DNA of 64,000 nucleotides, from assembly GCA_010909165.1 (NCBI GenBank), contig MU008194.1, positions 62,001 through 126,000 of the forward strand, in the 5' to 3' direction. Shown here piece by piece: positions 36,422 through 47,506 of this stretch. Each line of letters begins with the position of its first letter. Positions within the stretch are counted from its first letter, which is position 1. This DNA comes from Anthoceros angustus. Lineage: Eukaryota; Streptophyta; Anthocerotopsida; Anthocerotales; Anthocerotaceae. The notes under the pieces are model-generated. The model made no database searches. It saw nothing but the letters and a program-made list of their open reading frames with translations, and was not told where the DNA came from. The position numbers were made by a program, and so were the translations under genes.

Positions 36422-39400
36422 CTAATTTCCAGACAGAAAACTGTGTATTAGTCCATCCAAATCTGTCCACCAGCTTTGACCCGGTTGCTTCCGTGCACTG
36501 ATTCTTTTTCTCCTCTCCTGCATCTCCTGTGCCTGATCCCACAGCTGGGCACCAGAGTATATGTTGGACATCAACACATATGTTGCAGCATCTTCCTTGT
36601 CTAGCTTCACCGCGTGGTCAAAAGCATGGCGTCCCAACTCTACGTTGCTCCACTTCCGACAAGCCCCCAATAGAGTATGCCAAACTGCCGCATTAGGCGG
36701 GACAGGCATTGTGCTTACCAAAGCTTGTGCCTCATCCAGTTGGCCTGAACGGCCCAGGAGATCCACCATGCACGTGTAGTGCTCCACTGTTGGAGCAATG
36801 CTGTAGTGTCTGCTCATAGCCTCGAAATACTCCCTACCCTTGTTCACAAGCCCTGCATGACTGCATACTGTTAGTACGCTAACGAATGTGATGCCTACTG
36901 GCTGTATGCCATCCTCTTTCATTCTCTGGAACAAGTCGAAGACCCCTTCACAGTCTCCTTGAAAAGCGTAGCCTGCAAGCAGCGCACTCCATGCGACAAC
37001 ATCTCTTTCAGTCAACGCATCAAAAACCTGCTGTGCATCAACCATGCTCCCGCATTTTCCATACATGTTTATCAAGCTGACGGCCACAAAGGAATCAGCT
37101 TGAAGTCCTTCTTCTTCAATCTGTGCATGTAGCTGCCTTCCTATATCCAAGGCTGCCACATTTGCACATGCCTGAAGGAGGGACACAAGTGTGAGGGAAT
37201 CAGATACAGCCATACCTTCTTCTTGCAGAGCACTGTAGAGACAGAGAGCTTCATGCCCCATCCCGTGCTGGGAAAGTCCTGCTATCATGGCAGTCCACGT
37301 CACCACATCCTTTTGACCAAGTCCATCAAAAACTCTCTGAGCGTCTACCAAGCTGCCACACTTTGCATACATGTTCACCAAACTGCTGACTATAAACATA
37401 TCGGCTTCATGCCCTTGTTCTATTATCTGCCTATGGAGGTGCTTCCCATTCTCCAAAGCAGGAGCACCCACACTTGCACATGCCTGCAGGAGGCACGTGA
37501 ATGTCACACAATCGGATACCGCAATGCCTTCTTCTTGCATAGCACTGTAGAGATTAAGAGCTTGCAGCCCCATGCCCCCACGGGAGTACCCTGCTATTAT
37601 GGCATTCCATGTCACCACATCTCTCCGACCAAGCCCATCAAAAACTTTCTGAGCATCTTCCAAGCTGCCACACTTTGAATACATGTCCACCAAACTGTTG
37701 GCGACAAAAAGATCAGCTTGAAGTCCTCGTTCTCTAATCTGCACATGGAGCTCCTTCCCCTTCTCCAACGCTTGGTTGCCCAAACCTGCACATGCCTGCA
37801 GGAGAGAGACAAACATCACAGGATCGGGCACAACTAGGCCGTCTTCTTGCATGGAGCTGTAGAGACAAAGGGCTTCCTGCCCCATGCCCTGCTGGAAATA
37901 TCCCGCAATTAGAGTAGTCCATGTCACCACATCTTTTTGATCAAGTCTGTCGAACACAGTCTTTGCATCTTCCAAGCTGCCACATTTTGCGTACATGTTT
38001 ACCAAACTGTTAGCTACGAACACATCAGCTTGAAGCCTTTGATCTCGAATTTGTGTATGAAGCTGCTTCCCCGTGCCCAAAGCTGGAGTGCCTACACCTG
38101 CACATGCCTGCAGGAGGCAAACATATGTTACAGAATTGGGTACAGCCAAACCTTCTTCTTGCATAGCTCTGTAGAGACGCAGGGCTTCCTGGCCCATTCC
38201 CTGCTGGGAGTATCCTGCAATTAACGCAGTCCACATCACCACATTTCTTTGAGCAAGACCCTCAAACAATCTTTGAGCCTCTTCCAAGTCGCCACACTTT
38301 GCATACATATTCACCAAGCTGCTGGTCACAGACACATTAGCTTCATGTCCCCCTTCTATAATCTGTGCATGAAGCTGCTTCCCCTTTTCTAATGCTGGGG
38401 TGCCTACACCTGCACATGCCTGCAAGAGGCACACAAATGTCACAGAATCTGGTACAACTAAGCCTTGTTCTTCCATAAAACTGTACACACGAAGGGCCTG
38501 CTGTCCCATGCCCTGCTGGGAATACCCTCCAATTAGAGCAGTCCATGTCACCACATCTTTTTGACAAAGTCCGTCAAAGACTCTCTGAGCATCTTCTACG
38601 CTCCCACATTTTGCATACATGTCAATCAAATTGTTGGCGACAAACACATCAGCCTGGTATCCACCTTCAATAATTTGTGCATGAAGCTGCTTTCCAGTCT
38701 CCAAAGCTGGGTCGCCAATACTTGCGCATGCCTGTAAGAGACACACAAATGTGATGGAATTGGGTACAGCGATGCCTTCATTTTGCATAGCACTGTAAAG
38801 TCGAAGGGCTTTCTGGCCCATGCCCTGCTGGGAATACCCTCCAATTAGTGCAGTCCAGGTCACCACATTTTTGGGACTAAGTGTGTCGAAAACAGTCTGG
38901 GCATCTGCCAAGCTGCCACACTTGGAATACATATTCACCAAACTGCTGGCAACAAGAAAGTCAGCTTGGTGTCCACATTCACTAATTCGTGCATGAAGCT
39001 CCTTGCCGGTCTCCAATGCTGGGGTGCCCACACTTGCACATGCTTGCAGGAGGCACACAAATGTCACTGAATCCGGTAAAGCAATCCCTTCTTCTTGCAT
39101 GGCACTGTAAAGACCAAGAGCTTCATGTCCCAAGCCCTGTTGAGAATACCCTGCTATCATGGCATTCCACGTTGCCACATCCTTTTGAAGAAGCGTATCA
39201 AACACTCTTCTAGCATCTTTCAGGCTTCCACACTTTGCATACATGTTTACCAAGCCGTTGGCCACAAATACATCAGCTTCACGTCCTCCTTCTCTTAGTT
39301 GTGTATGAAGCTGCTTCCCCAACTCCAAAGCCGGCATGCCCACACTTGCACATGCCTGCAGGACGCACACAATTGTTACAGAATTGGGTACAGTGGTGCC

Positions 39401-41112
39401 ATCTTCTTGCATTGATCTGAAGAGACCAAGAGCTTCCTGGCCCATGTGCTGCTGGGAGTACCCTGCAATGAGAGAAGTCCACGTCACTACATCTTTTTGC
39501 TCAAGTCCCTCAAACACTGTCCGAGCATCTTCCAAGCTGCCACATTTTGCATACATATGGACCAAACTATTCCCTACAATCACATCAGCTTGGTGTCCTC
39601 CTTTCCTAATTTCTGCATGAAGTTGCCTCCCCTCCTCTAGTGCCGGGGTGCCTAAAGTTGCACATGCTTGCAGGAGGCACATAAATGTCACAGAATTCGG
39701 GACCACAATGCCTTCATCTTGCATAGCTCTGTAGAGACTAAGAGCTTCCTGGCCCATGCCATGCTGGGAATACCCAGCTATCATGGCATTCCACGTTGCC
39801 ACATCCTTTTGAAGAAGCGTATCAAACACTCTTCTAGCATCTTTCAGGCTTCCACACTTTGCATACATGTTTACCAAGCCGTTGGCCACAAATACATCAG
39901 CTTCACGTCCTCCTTCTCTTAGTTGTGTATGAAGCTGCTTCCCAACTCCAAAGCCGGCATGCCCACACTTGCACATGCCTGCAGGACGCACACAATTGTT
40001 ACAGAATTGGGTACAGTGGTGCCATCTTCTTGCATTGATCTGAAGAGACCAAGAGCTTCCTGGCCCATGTGCTGCTGGGAGTACCCTGCAATGAGAGAAG
40101 TCCACGTCACTACATCTTTTTGCTCAAGTCCCTCAAACACTGTCCGAGCATCTTCCAAGCTGCCACATTTTGCATACATATGGACCAAACTATTCCCTAC
40201 AATCACATCAGCTTGGTGTCCTCCTTTCCTAATTTCTGCATGAAGTTGCCTCCCCTCCTCTAGTGCCGGGGTGCCTAAAGTTGCACATGCTTGCAGGAGG
40301 CACATAAATGTCACAGAATTCGGGACCACAATGCCTTCATCTTGCATAGCTCTGTAGAGACTAAGAGCTTCCTGGCCCATGCCATGCTGGGAATACCCAG
40401 AAATGAGAGCAGTCCAAGTTACCACATTTTTCTGACGAAGTCCGTCAAACACTCTCTGAGCGTTTTCCAAGCTGCCACACTTGGCATACATGTCCACCAA
40501 GCAATTGCAGACAAACACATCACGCTCAACACCACTTTCCAACACATCTGCATGCAGCTCCTGCCCGGCTTCGATGTCTGCTGCCCTTGCACAAGCCTGA
40601 AGAGCTGCCACAAATACGTAGCCATCTGGCTTCACACTTGACCTGCGCATCATATAATACAGATGAATGGCTTGCTTGTCTTGTCCGTGTTTGACATGCG
40701 CAGAAATTATAGAAGACCACATGAAGGCATCTGGTCTGGCAACCATGGTGAACACATCCATCGCATCTTGCAACTTGCCATGAGAAGCATACATTCGTAG
40801 AATGTGATTGCACAGGAACGTATCCGCTTCATATCCTTTTTGCACACAGAAGGCATGAACACGGCGACCAAGAACAAGATCCTTCTTCACTACACAGTCC
40901 TTCATGACAACATAAAAAATAGACCTGGAAACACGACCGTCTGCCTGCACCAGAAATCCCAAAGCCTCGACGGCCTCCTTGAGATGGCCCTGATGACATA
41001 GCTTGCGAACGGTTTGTACAGTGACACCTCTTTCGTATCCTGCAGGCCTGCGGGGGCCAGGATCATCCGGCAGCCTCAAGTTGCATGTGGAGGCGCGAAA
41101 ACCCATCTCCAT
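36422..41112 (-). CDS. PPR1: very long PLS-class PPR protein, E/E+ type, one frameshift
   Basis: Predicted organelle-targeted RNA-binding protein of the RNA-editing (PLS) class. The minus strand reads one protein from the first ATG (41112; the frame is open from about 41320 without an ATG, so a spliced 5' exon is possible) to the stop at 36422, apart from one missing C in a CCCC run near 39941. The frame-corrected length is about 1,560 residues. After an N-terminal region come some 13 P-L-S triplets with strongly uniform sequences such as VVTWTALIAGYSQQGMGQEAL, LLQACASVGTPALE.GKQLHA and SLVNMYAKCGSLEDA. The end has a typical E motif (EHYTCMVDLLGRSGQLDEA, WHTLLGACRKW) and part of E+ with the PG box (PGQSWWTDLDGLIHSFLSGN). 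There is no DYW domain. A 624-bp block (two triplets) is tandemly duplicated, and the frameshift lies in the second copy. The protein is a close relative of PPR3. Confidence 0.87.
39155..40402. repeat. Near-identical 624-bp tandem duplication inside PPR1
   Basis: Bases from 39155 (tatcatggcattccacgttgcc) repeat at 39779 with an offset of 624, dropping to 623 after one lost C near 39941. I see no other difference. The unit encodes exactly 208 residues, i.e. two P-L-S triplets. Confidence 0.92.
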
Positions 41113-41831
41113 ATCCGAACGATCCACGCTGGGACAAACGTTTCCAACCAGACATGCTCTTTGCAGGGACTGGCTTTGATGTGAAGGTGCTGCACCTCGC
41201 GGCTTCGTTGGTTTCAGCAGTTGGTTCCTTGAAGTCAGGCAAACGGGAGCATTTCCTGGGCACTGTGATAACAGCCCCCACTTCGTTCGGTCCAGCAAAT
41301 CTTTCTCGACAACGGGGTCTGTTGCCCTTCTCGTGAATCAAGTGCAAAGCTCTGGACAGCCATGGCTAGCAGCTGTGAGCCTCTGTCATCGAGCCTAGCT
41401 GCTTCGAGGTCGTGATTTGCCAATATCACAGGGCCACGTACAAGGATCTTTCTTACCTCATCCACTTCACAAACTCAACAGCACATTCATCCGTGCTCAA
41501 CACATCCGATACTATTCCTAACATGACTTTCACAAAGTTACGTACATGTCGCAGCTGGGGTGTGAAGAGCCTCTTCCTGTCATAAGCCGCCACCCGTTCC
41601 CTAGAGAAGAGCCAATCCCGACAGTTGGCAGGGATTGTCCTACCAGGGAACCTACATGCTCACATGCCTCGGTGCACTCATTGATGGGCAGTACAGTGAT
41701 TTCCTCCAAAGCTTTTGGCCCCACTGCTGTTTTTTTTAATGCTCCGTTCTGTCTCTCCTTCATCTGGAGCTGTGCAGCTGGACAACTGAAAGATGATTGG
41801 ATTGTTTTGATTTGGAGCTACAAGGAGCATT
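41113..41831. promoter_or_regulatory. Shared upstream region of divergent PPR1 and PPR2
   Basis: About 0.7 kb lies between the first ATG of PPR1 (minus) and the first exon of PPR2 (plus). It should hold both promoters and possibly a 5' exon of PPR1. No clear TATA box was found. No other gene seen. Confidence 0.45.
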
Positions 41832-43919
41832 ATGCAGAAACTCCTCACCTTCGCGAGGCAACGAGGTCGTGGACAAGTTCCAGGGTACCTGGCGTCTGGA
41901 AGAAGCTCTGCACCCCTGAAGGTTTTTTCTGGTAAGTTGATGTGTGGGAGGGAGATATTGTGACAATCCAACAAACCGCTTTGCGTCTGACCACCAAGGA
42001 GTTTGCCTATCAGGCTTTCCATGGAAGGGAGACAGGAGGGTCAGTCGGACGGCACTAGGCTTGTACTCCCTTTGGCCTAGAGCAGACCGACTGGACATTG
42101 GAGCACTAGGATTCTCTCAAGTTAGACTCAGTCATTCTCTGAGCCCAGACCTCGGGAGGTGGGAATTGGCACTGTATTTGTTCATTTGTCGCACTGCTAA
42201 TGGCTGTTTGAGGTATTTCAAGGAAGTATTGTGCAAATCAACATCTACGAGAGTACTAGTCCATTGCTGTGGGTGCAGGTTATCAGGGCAATCGGATGAT
42301 GTCATTCGACTATGTGCTGAGAATCGTCTTCAAGATGCTGTAGACATCCTGGAAAACATGGACCACCAAGGTATTTGGTCGCTAGGAACTGAAACATACA
42401 GTACTCTCCTGCTTGCTTGCATGAAGAGGCAAGCCCTCGTTCAAGGCAAGCGGGTACATGCGCACATCAACCGTGCTGGATTGCAGTCCAGCTTCTACCT
42501 TGGAGTTCTTCTGGTCAGGATGTATGCTGCCTGTGGGAAAATGGGGCTTGCAAGAACTGCTTTTCAGAAAGCGAGGAACTTTGCAGATGATGTGAAAAAG
42601 CAGAATGTTTTTATATGGAACGTCCTCATTAGAGGGTATGTGAAGCTCAAGCACAACACCGAGGCACTGAGAGCCTTTCGGGAGATGATCAATGAGGGCG
42701 TGAAGCCTGACAAGTTTGTCTTGGTGGCTGCCCTCAATGCCTGCACAAGCATAACAAACCTGGAGGATGGCAGGCAGATACACGACTTGGTCATCCACTA
42801 CGGGTTTGAGTCAGATCTTTTTGTGAACAATGCGCTCATAGAAATGTATGGGAAGTGTGGGAGTACAAGGTCAGCACGCCAAATATTTGAGAGCATGAGA
42901 CAACGTAATGTGGTGTCATGGAATGGTTTGATTGCTGGATATGCTCAGCATGGTCATGGTATTCACGCTTTTAAGATGTTTGAGCAGATGTGTCTAGAAG
43001 GATTCAAGCCAGATAGATCCACTTTTTCTTCCGTCCTGAAAGCATGCGGGGGTGCATCATCTCTGAAGGAAGGCAGACAAGTTCATATGCTTATCATGAA
43101 TAGTGAGTTCGCAGACGATACCTATCTGGGGACAGCACTTGTTGCCATGTACGCAAAGTGTGGAAACATGCAGGCAGCATTTGCAGTCTTCGAAGACCTA
43201 CCTATAAGACCTGAGGCACTATGGTCGGAGATGATAAAAGCATGTGCTAAAGGAGGGTATGATGTGGAAGCCATCAAACTCTTCGAGCAAATGCGGGTTG
43301 CCGATGTCAAGCCCACCACTGAGACTTGTGTACAGGTCCTTGGCGCATGTGCGAGTACAGGATCTTTGCAGCATGGCCACAATATTCATAGCAAAATAGT
43401 AAAAGTGGCTGTGAGCTAGACATCCTCATCGAAAATGCAATTATATCGATGTACACCACATGTCACAGCATGGAGTCCGCGAAACAAGTCTTTTACAAAA
43501 TGCGCTACAGGGATATTGTTTCATGGAACAGCATGCTCGAAGGATATGTCAAACACCAAGATGGCAAGGAGGCTCTGAAGCTTTATAAGCAGTTACTGCT
43601 GGATGATGCCAAACCCAACGCCATCACATATATGTGGGCCCTGCTTGCATGTGCCAGTCTCAAGGCTGCTGAGGAAGGCAGAAGGATCTACGCCCACGCC
43701 TGTAAGAGAGGGCTGGGATCAGATTTGTCATTGCAGGCAGCGGTTGTGGACATGTTTGTGAGGTGTGACAGCCCGCAGGACGCCATCAATGTGCTGCACA
43801 GCTTACCGAAACCACCTAGTGTGACATGGGTCTCCTTTTTTACCAGCAACTCCAAGCACAGCATCACTGAAGAGACCTCTCGTTTCTTGGAAAAACTGGG
43901 TACAGAACAAGAAACGTAG
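41832..43919 (+). pseudogene. PPR2: two-exon PLS-class PPR gene with one frameshift
   Basis: Exon 1 (41832-41931) starts MQKLLTFARQRGRGQVPGYL, rich in Arg/Ser/Ala without acidic residues, as in mitochondrial or plastid transit peptides. The donor gtaagttg at 41932 and acceptor ttatcag at 42281-42286 join it in frame to SGQSDDVIRLCAENRLQDAV in exon 2. PPR motifs follow: VFIWNVLIRGYVKLK, DLFVNNALIEMYGKCGS, VVSWNGLIAGYAQHG, YLGTALVAMYAKCGN. At about 43405 one base seems to be missing (TGA within gtggctgtgagc), after which the frame resumes one register over (LDILIENAIISMYTTCHS, IVSWNSMLEGYVKHQ) to a stop at 43917-43919. It ends without E or DYW domains. The same frameshift is in the downstream duplicate, so it is older than the duplication or shared by error. 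Unlike PPR1/PPR3, its repeats are diverse. Confidence 0.8.
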
Positions 43920-44594
43920 TTGAGCTGAACATGGAACAGCTGCGGCTGCATTCGGATTTCTGAATGAGTCTCTAACCTGCAAGATCCCAAATGTCGAGAA
44001 TTACCGCCCAGCAGAATCTTAAGGTAACTTCAACTGCCCTCTTCCCATTGTCGCCAGCAACCTTGTTCCCATTGTCGTTAGTAAAGGAGGATAACTCACA
44101 AGGAGCGTACCGGTGTTGACAGGTGCCCGTCTGGCATCTCCAAGGAAGTGTCTTCCTGTGAATCGCACCGTGGTGTGACCTGGACACTAAGAAAAGGGTT
44201 GCTACATCTGAGGATGCCTATGCTTCGGATCTTTAGCAGCGTCGTACGCTCTTCCTCGACGGCCTAGTGTCAGTGACGGTATCTTAATACGAGTCCTCGC
44301 CGAAGCGCACTATTGATTGTTGAGAGTTTGTGACTGGTCAGGAAGTGACGCACCTATCGTGCCATGAAGTGCGCTCAAGCGTAGACCGATGAACTGGGGA
44401 ATTGTGGCCCTGATTGTTCATATTTTGGGAATAATGGTAAAGCTGACTGCACGTAAGCTTGAACCCAAATGTTTCTCAAGTGCTTTTGTTTACCAGCTCT
44501 TTACTGACTTGAGGCTCCTCACTGCACTGAGAATAATTACAAAGGACATGGACTTAGGCTAAAATAGGGAGCCTGTGGGACTGGCCAAAGAATT
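43920..44594. other. 3' flank of PPR2
   Basis: No gene seen. The region is duplicated at 45821-46501. Confidence 0.6.
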
Positions 44595-45820
44595 CGGGAG
44601 ATGATCAATGAGGGCGTGAAGCCTGACAAGTTTGTCTTGGTGGCTGCCCTCAATGCCTGCACAAGCATAACAAACCTGGAGGATGGCAGATACACGACTT
44701 GGTCATCCACTACGGGTTTGAGTCAGATCTTTTGTGAACAATGCGCTCATAGAAATGTATGGGAAGTGTGGGAGTACAAGGTCAGCACGCCAAATATTGA
44801 GAGCATGAGACAACGTAATGTGGTGTCATGGAATGGTTTGATTGCTGGATATGCTCAGCATGGTCATGGTATTCACGCTTTTAAGATGTTTGAGCAGATG
44901 TGTCTAGAAGGATTCAAGCCAGATAGATCCACTTTTCTTCCGTCCTGAAAGCATGCGGGGTGCATCATCTCTGAAGGAAGGCAGACAAGTTCATATGCTT
45001 ATCATGAATAGTGAGTTCGCAGACGATACCTATCTGGGGACAGCACTTGTTGCCATGTACGCAAAGTGTGGAAACATGCAGGCAGCATTTGCAGTCTTCG
45101 AAGACCTACCTATAAGACCTGAGGCACTATGGTCGGAGATGATAAAAGCATGTGCTAAAGGAGGGTATGATGTGGAAGCCATCAAACTCTTCGAGCAAAT
45201 GCGGGTTGCCGATGTCAAGCCCACCACTGAGACTTGTGTACAGGTCCTTGGCGCATGTGCGAGTACAGGATCTTTGCAGCATGGCCACAATATTCATAGC
45301 AAAATAGTAAAAGTGGCTGTGAGCTAGACATCCTCATCGAAAATGCAATTATATCGATGTACACCACATGTCACAGCATGGAGTCCGCGAAACAAGTCTT
45401 TTACAAAATGCGCTACAGGGATATTGTTTCATGGAACAGCATGCTCGAAGGATATGTCAAACACCAAGATGGCAAGGAGGCTCTGAAGCTTTATAAGCAG
45501 TTACTGCTGGATGATGCCAAACCCAACGCCATCACATATATGTGGGCCCTGCATGTGCCAGTCTCAAGGCTGCTGAGGAAGGCAGAAGGATCTACGCCCA
45601 CGCCTGTAAGAGGGCTGGGATCAGATTTGTCATTGCAGGCAGCGGTTGTGGACATGTTTGTGAGGTGTGACAGCCGCAGGACGCCATCAATGTGCTGCAC
45701 AGCTTACCGAAACCACCTAGTGTGACATGGGTCTCCTTTTTTACCAGCAACTCCAAGCACAGCATCACTGAAGAGACCTCTCGTTTCTTGGAAAAACTGG
45801 GTACAGAACAAGAAACGTAG
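44595..45820 (+). pseudogene. Duplicate of PPR2, 5'-truncated, multiple frameshifts
   Basis: Collinear with PPR2 from the codons for EMINEGVKPDKFVLVAALNACTS to its stop at 45818-45820. It lacks the transit peptide, first repeats and promoter. It carries at least eight additional small deletions besides the frameshift shared with PPR2, so no long protein is encoded. Confidence 0.9.
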
Positions 45821-46561
45821 TTGAGCCCGAACATGGAACAGCTGCGGCTGCATTCGGATTTCTGAATGAGTCTCTAACCTGCAAGATCCCAAATGTCGAG
45901 AATTACCGCCCAGCAGAATCTTAAGGTAACTTCAACTGCCCTCTTCCCATTGTCGCCAGCAACCTTGTTCCCATTGTCGTTAGTAAAGGAGGATAACTCA
46001 CAAGGAGCGTACCGGTGTTGACAGGTGCCCGTCTGGCATCTCCAAGGAAGTGTCTTCCTGTGAATCGCACCGTGGTGTGACCTGGACACTAAGAAAAGGG
46101 TTGCTACATCTGAGGGATGCCTATGCTTCGGGATCTTTAGCAGCGTCGTACGCTCTTCCTCGACGGCCTAGTGTCAGTGACGGTATCTTAATACGAGTCC
46201 TCGCCGAAGCGCACTATTGATTGTTGAGAGTTTGTGACTGGTCAGGAAGTGACGCACCTATCGTGCCATGAAGTGCGCTCAAGCGTAGACCGATGAACTG
46301 GGGAATTGTGGCCCTGATTGTTCATATTTTGGGAATAATGGTAAAGCTGACTGCACGTAAGCTTGAACCCAAATGTTTCTCAAGTGCTTTTGTTTACCAG
46401 CTCTTTACTGACTTGAGGCTCCTCACTGCACTGAGAATAATTACAAAGGACATGGACTTAGGCTAAAATAGGGAGCCTGTGGGACTGGCCAAAGAATTCG
46501 GGGAGAGGAAGTTATCTCACACCTAACAAGAAGTGCAGGTTTGAATATTGAGAAAATGGAG
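45821..46561. other. Duplicated PPR2 3' flank and short spacer
   Basis: 45821-46501 repeats 43920-44594; the remaining ~60 bases belong to the 3' side of the WrbA gene. No gene seen. Confidence 0.6.
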
Positions 46562-47506
46562 TCAACCCAACCTTCTAACTACTTCAGCCGTGTAGCGTCC
46601 TTGATGTACAGCGAGTTCCATCTCCAGTTCCGAGGGCTGCCTTGATCCATTCCCTGTAAGAGTTCCCGCACCATAGGGGGATCCACCTCGTGGCTCATCT
46701 AAGGCGAACATCCCCTTGCCGAACGTGTAGCCAATGGGAACAAACAGCATACCGTGGTGCACAAGTTGAGTGATTGCTGTCAACCTGCAAAAGTTCACCA
46801 AGAGTTACAACAGCACTGAACGAACCATAACCGACCACAGTTGCGCTAAACATTTCCCAGACTCAAAGCAACCACGCTGGACACATAGGAGCGAGACACA
46901 CAGACTGCACAGTTCGAATCGGGCAAAACGTAAGACACATGAAACTTACGCCGTGGTCTCTTGTCCACCTCCCTGCGAACCAGTGCTCACAAACAGCCCG
47001 GCAGGCTTGCCCGCTAGCTTCTGGTCCTTCCACAGCTGGCCAGTGGAATCAAAGAACTGCTTCATTTGAGCCGCCATCGACCCAAACCTGGTGGGAAACC
47101 CGAATATCAGCCCGTCAGCTTCTACCATCTGCTCCGGCTGGATGGTGGGTACAGTAGGGTCCTTTTGTGGAGCCTGCATCTTGGCCAACACGTCATCTGG
47201 CAGTATCTCGGGGACTTGAAACAGATGCGCCTCGACACCCTCAATGCCGTCCACTCCCTCCTTGATCTTCTTAGCCAAGGCGGCAATGTGACCAAACAGG
47301 CTGTAATAACTGCCATCGCCAACAAAGCCGTGAGCAAACATAACGGCTTCAGACTACCAGTCTCCTAACGGACCACCTAACAGCACACCACTCACTCACA
47401 TTACGTAAATCTTCAGCTTCCGAGATGGCCGCGCTGGGGACCTGGAAGGAGACTCTGCCAAAACCGAGCGTGAGTTCAACCGCTCCACCACCCGCTTCTC
47501 GGACAT
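46562..47506 (-). CDS. NAD(P)H:quinone oxidoreductase, WrbA/FQR1 family
   Basis: Flavodoxin-fold FMN enzyme that reduces quinones by two electrons, avoiding semiquinones. Three exons on the minus strand: 47506-47400, 47309-46950, 46784-46562, joined by introns of 90 and 165 bases with gtgagt/gcag and gtaagt/gcag borders that restore the frame exactly. The joins give KLKIYVI-YYSLFGHIA and QETTA-LTAITQLVHHG. Family landmarks: YYSLFGHIAALAKKI (FMN phosphate site), FQVPEILPDDVL, GFPTRFGSMAAQMKQF, GKPAGLFVSTGSQGGGQETT, VPIGYTF, GGSPYGAGT, SRQPSELE. The length is 229 residues, about 25-30 more than usual, owing to an N-terminal Ser/Arg-rich extension (MSEKRVVERLNSRSVLAESP). This may be a targeting signal or may mean that the start differs. 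No lesion seen; the most intact enzyme gene of the window. Its 3' end abuts the PPR2 duplication boundary. Confidence 0.93.

Larger units (their letters stand above)
42679..46501. repeat. Tandem 1.9-kb duplication containing most of PPR2
   Basis: 42679-44594 recurs as 44595-46501; the join is at aattcgggagatgatc. The second copy differs mainly by short deletions in homopolymers and short repeats (aaatatttgag to aaatattgag, gcgggggtgc to gcggggtgc, ggcaggcagata to ggcagata). Confidence 0.92.

Noticed and set aside
36422-36470. DYW deaminase at the end of PPR1 or PPR3
   Set aside because: Both proteins stop shortly after the PG box; no HxE or CxxC deaminase signature follows in any frame downstream.
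41944-42286. PPR2 start in the open frame at 41944
   Set aside because: The spliced exon at 41832-41931 gives a proper transit peptide and an in-phase junction, whereas the sequence after 41944 has no PPR or transit character.
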